In this document: positions 63,384 through 64,000 of the stretch, piece after piece
Layout of the letters: each line of letters begins with the position of its first letter
How positions within the stretch are numbered: the stretch's first letter is position 1
Assembly (NCBI GenBank): GCA_017549505.1
Contig: JAFYUS010000003.1
Span: 62,001 to 126,000, forward strand
Reading direction: 5' to 3'
Origin: Bacteroidales bacterium
GTDB taxonomy: Bacteria > Bacteroidota > Bacteroidia > Bacteroidales > UBA932
DNA length: 64,000 nucleotides
Translations under genes and position numbers: made by a program
The notes under the pieces: generated by a model
Seen by the model: the letters and a program-made list of their open reading frames with translations, nothing else
Databases searched by the model: none
Told to the model about the DNA's origin: nothing

Positions 63384-64000
63384 AAAAAGCAAGACTGACA
63401 TTCTTAGGTACGGGTACATCTCAGGGTGTGCCGATGATCGGCTGCGGCTGCGATGTCTGCCGAAGCAGGGACCCGCGTGACAAAAGACTTCGCGCAAGCG
63501 TGCTTGTAGACTACGAGGGTCTGAGGATACTGGTGGATGCAGGTCCTGACTTCAGACAGCAGATGCTTCGCGCTGAAGTATCCCATGTAGATGCCATTCT
63601 TCTGACTCACAATCACAAGGACCACACAGGAGGGCTTGACGACATCCGCGCATTCAACTACCTTGAAAAGAAGGCTTCTGAAATATATTGCGAGAAATAT
63701 GTCGAGGACTCCCTGAGGATGGAATACGGCTATGCCTTCGCTGAAAAAAAATATCCCGGAGCTCCGGAATGGCATGTACATAACATCGATGACAAGCCTT
63801 TCACCATCCATGCGGGAGGTCCTTACGAAGTCCTTACCTGGGAACATGGAAAAGGATATATCCGTTCGATGGCAGGAGAGAACGAACCGATCCGGTCAGT
63901 GGAGATAATTCCGATCAGAGGCATGCACTACAAGCTGCCGGTTCTGGGATTCCGATTCGGAAACATCGCCTACTGCACTGACATGAACCATATTCCGGAA
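63380..64000 (+). CDS. Metallo-beta-lactamase-fold hydrolase (C-terminus beyond window)
   Basis: 207 codons are visible before the right edge. It begins MKKARLTFLGTGTSQGVP, has three cysteines in GCGCDVC (C22, C24, C27) and the metal motif THNHKDH (H77, H79, D81, H82). These features resemble PhnP-type phosphodiesterases and related MBL hydrolases, in which a zinc site near the N-terminus is structural. The substrate is unknown. It overlaps mtaB by four bases, so it belongs to the tamB-rsmI-folB-mtaB run. Confidence 0.88.
   Translation, partial: MKKARLTFLGTGTSQGVPMIGCGCDVCRSRDPRDKRLRASVLVDYEGLRILVDAGPDFRQQMLRAEVSHVDAILLTHNHKDHTGGLDDIRAFNYLEKKASEIYCEKYVEDSLRMEYGYAFAEKKYPGAPEWHVHNIDDKPFTIHAGGPYEVLTWEHGKGYIRSMAGENEPIRSVEIIPIRGMHYKLPVLGFRFGNIAYCTDMNHIPE

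Overview
The window reads as a chromosomal segment of a member of the Bacteroidota, most likely a Bacteroidales lineage. Evidence: a 286-residue primary sigma factor without region 1.1; many -7 boxes of the Bacteroidota form TAnnTTTG in front of genes, with few Shine-Dalgarno sequences; a succinate/propionate-type sodium-pumping decarboxylase; a bacterial V-type ATPase operon with a DUF2764 gene; and typical Bacteroidales proteins (an S9B dipeptidyl peptidase, an M64 peptidase, a PIF1-like helicase with an HRDC-like end). I cannot name the genus. There is no integrase, transposase, prophage or CRISPR array, and the genes are densely packed with no gene-free stretch over 300 bases.

Layout. 1-2.0 kb: recF (cut by the left edge), divergent from a TPR membrane protein and a YebC-family regulator. 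2.1-5.6 kb: a four-gene methylmalonyl-CoA (or oxaloacetate) decarboxylase sodium pump. 5.7-10.4 kb: metH-metF, where metH carries unusual repeat-derived and His/Cys-rich insertions. 10.4-18.9 kb: a tightly packed five-gene cassette encoding a zinc-ribbon protein, a membrane-anchored Ser/Thr kinase, a four-module AAA+ protein with a zinc ribbon, a zinc-ribbon/FHA protein and a PP2C phosphatase. It is the best candidate here for an undescribed system. 19.0-26.3 kb: V-ATPase operon (E, DUF2764, A, B, D, I, K). 26.3-32.2 kb: ndk, then gpsA, a small membrane protein, a DPP-IV-like peptidase, serine dehydratase and an unknown nuclease-like protein. 32.3-39.0 kb, minus strand: pyrF, an M20 peptidase, YgiQ radical SAM, a holin-like protein, a YtxH-like protein, a 43-residue micro-ORF and an SLC13 transporter. 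39.0-43.7 kb: a MarR regulator, argS, rpoD and an HtrA protease. 43.9-46.9 kb: dnaN, a DnaQ/ExoX-like exonuclease, a degenerate FAH-like protein, a thioredoxin-fold lipoprotein and tRNA-Thr. 47.0-56.4 kb: a flavoprotein, mnmA, cdd, SRP RNA, a PIF1-like helicase, an M64 peptidase, a second flavoprotein and tsaD. 56.4-64 kb: a tamB-like gene, an RsmI-family methylase, folB, mtaB and an MBL-fold hydrolase cut by the right edge.

How the parts fit. The decarboxylase exports sodium, and the V-ATPase rotor subunit carries the residues that bind sodium in Enterococcus NtpK, so the two may share a sodium circuit. MetH and MetF form the methyl-folate/methionine branch. The kinase, FHA reader and PP2C phosphatase make a complete write-read-erase phosphorylation module, probably acting on the AAA+ machine or on the zinc-ribbon partners at the membrane. 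Palindromic repeat elements of at least two kinds recur inside the metH reading frame and inside terminators at 32.2 and 39.5 kb.
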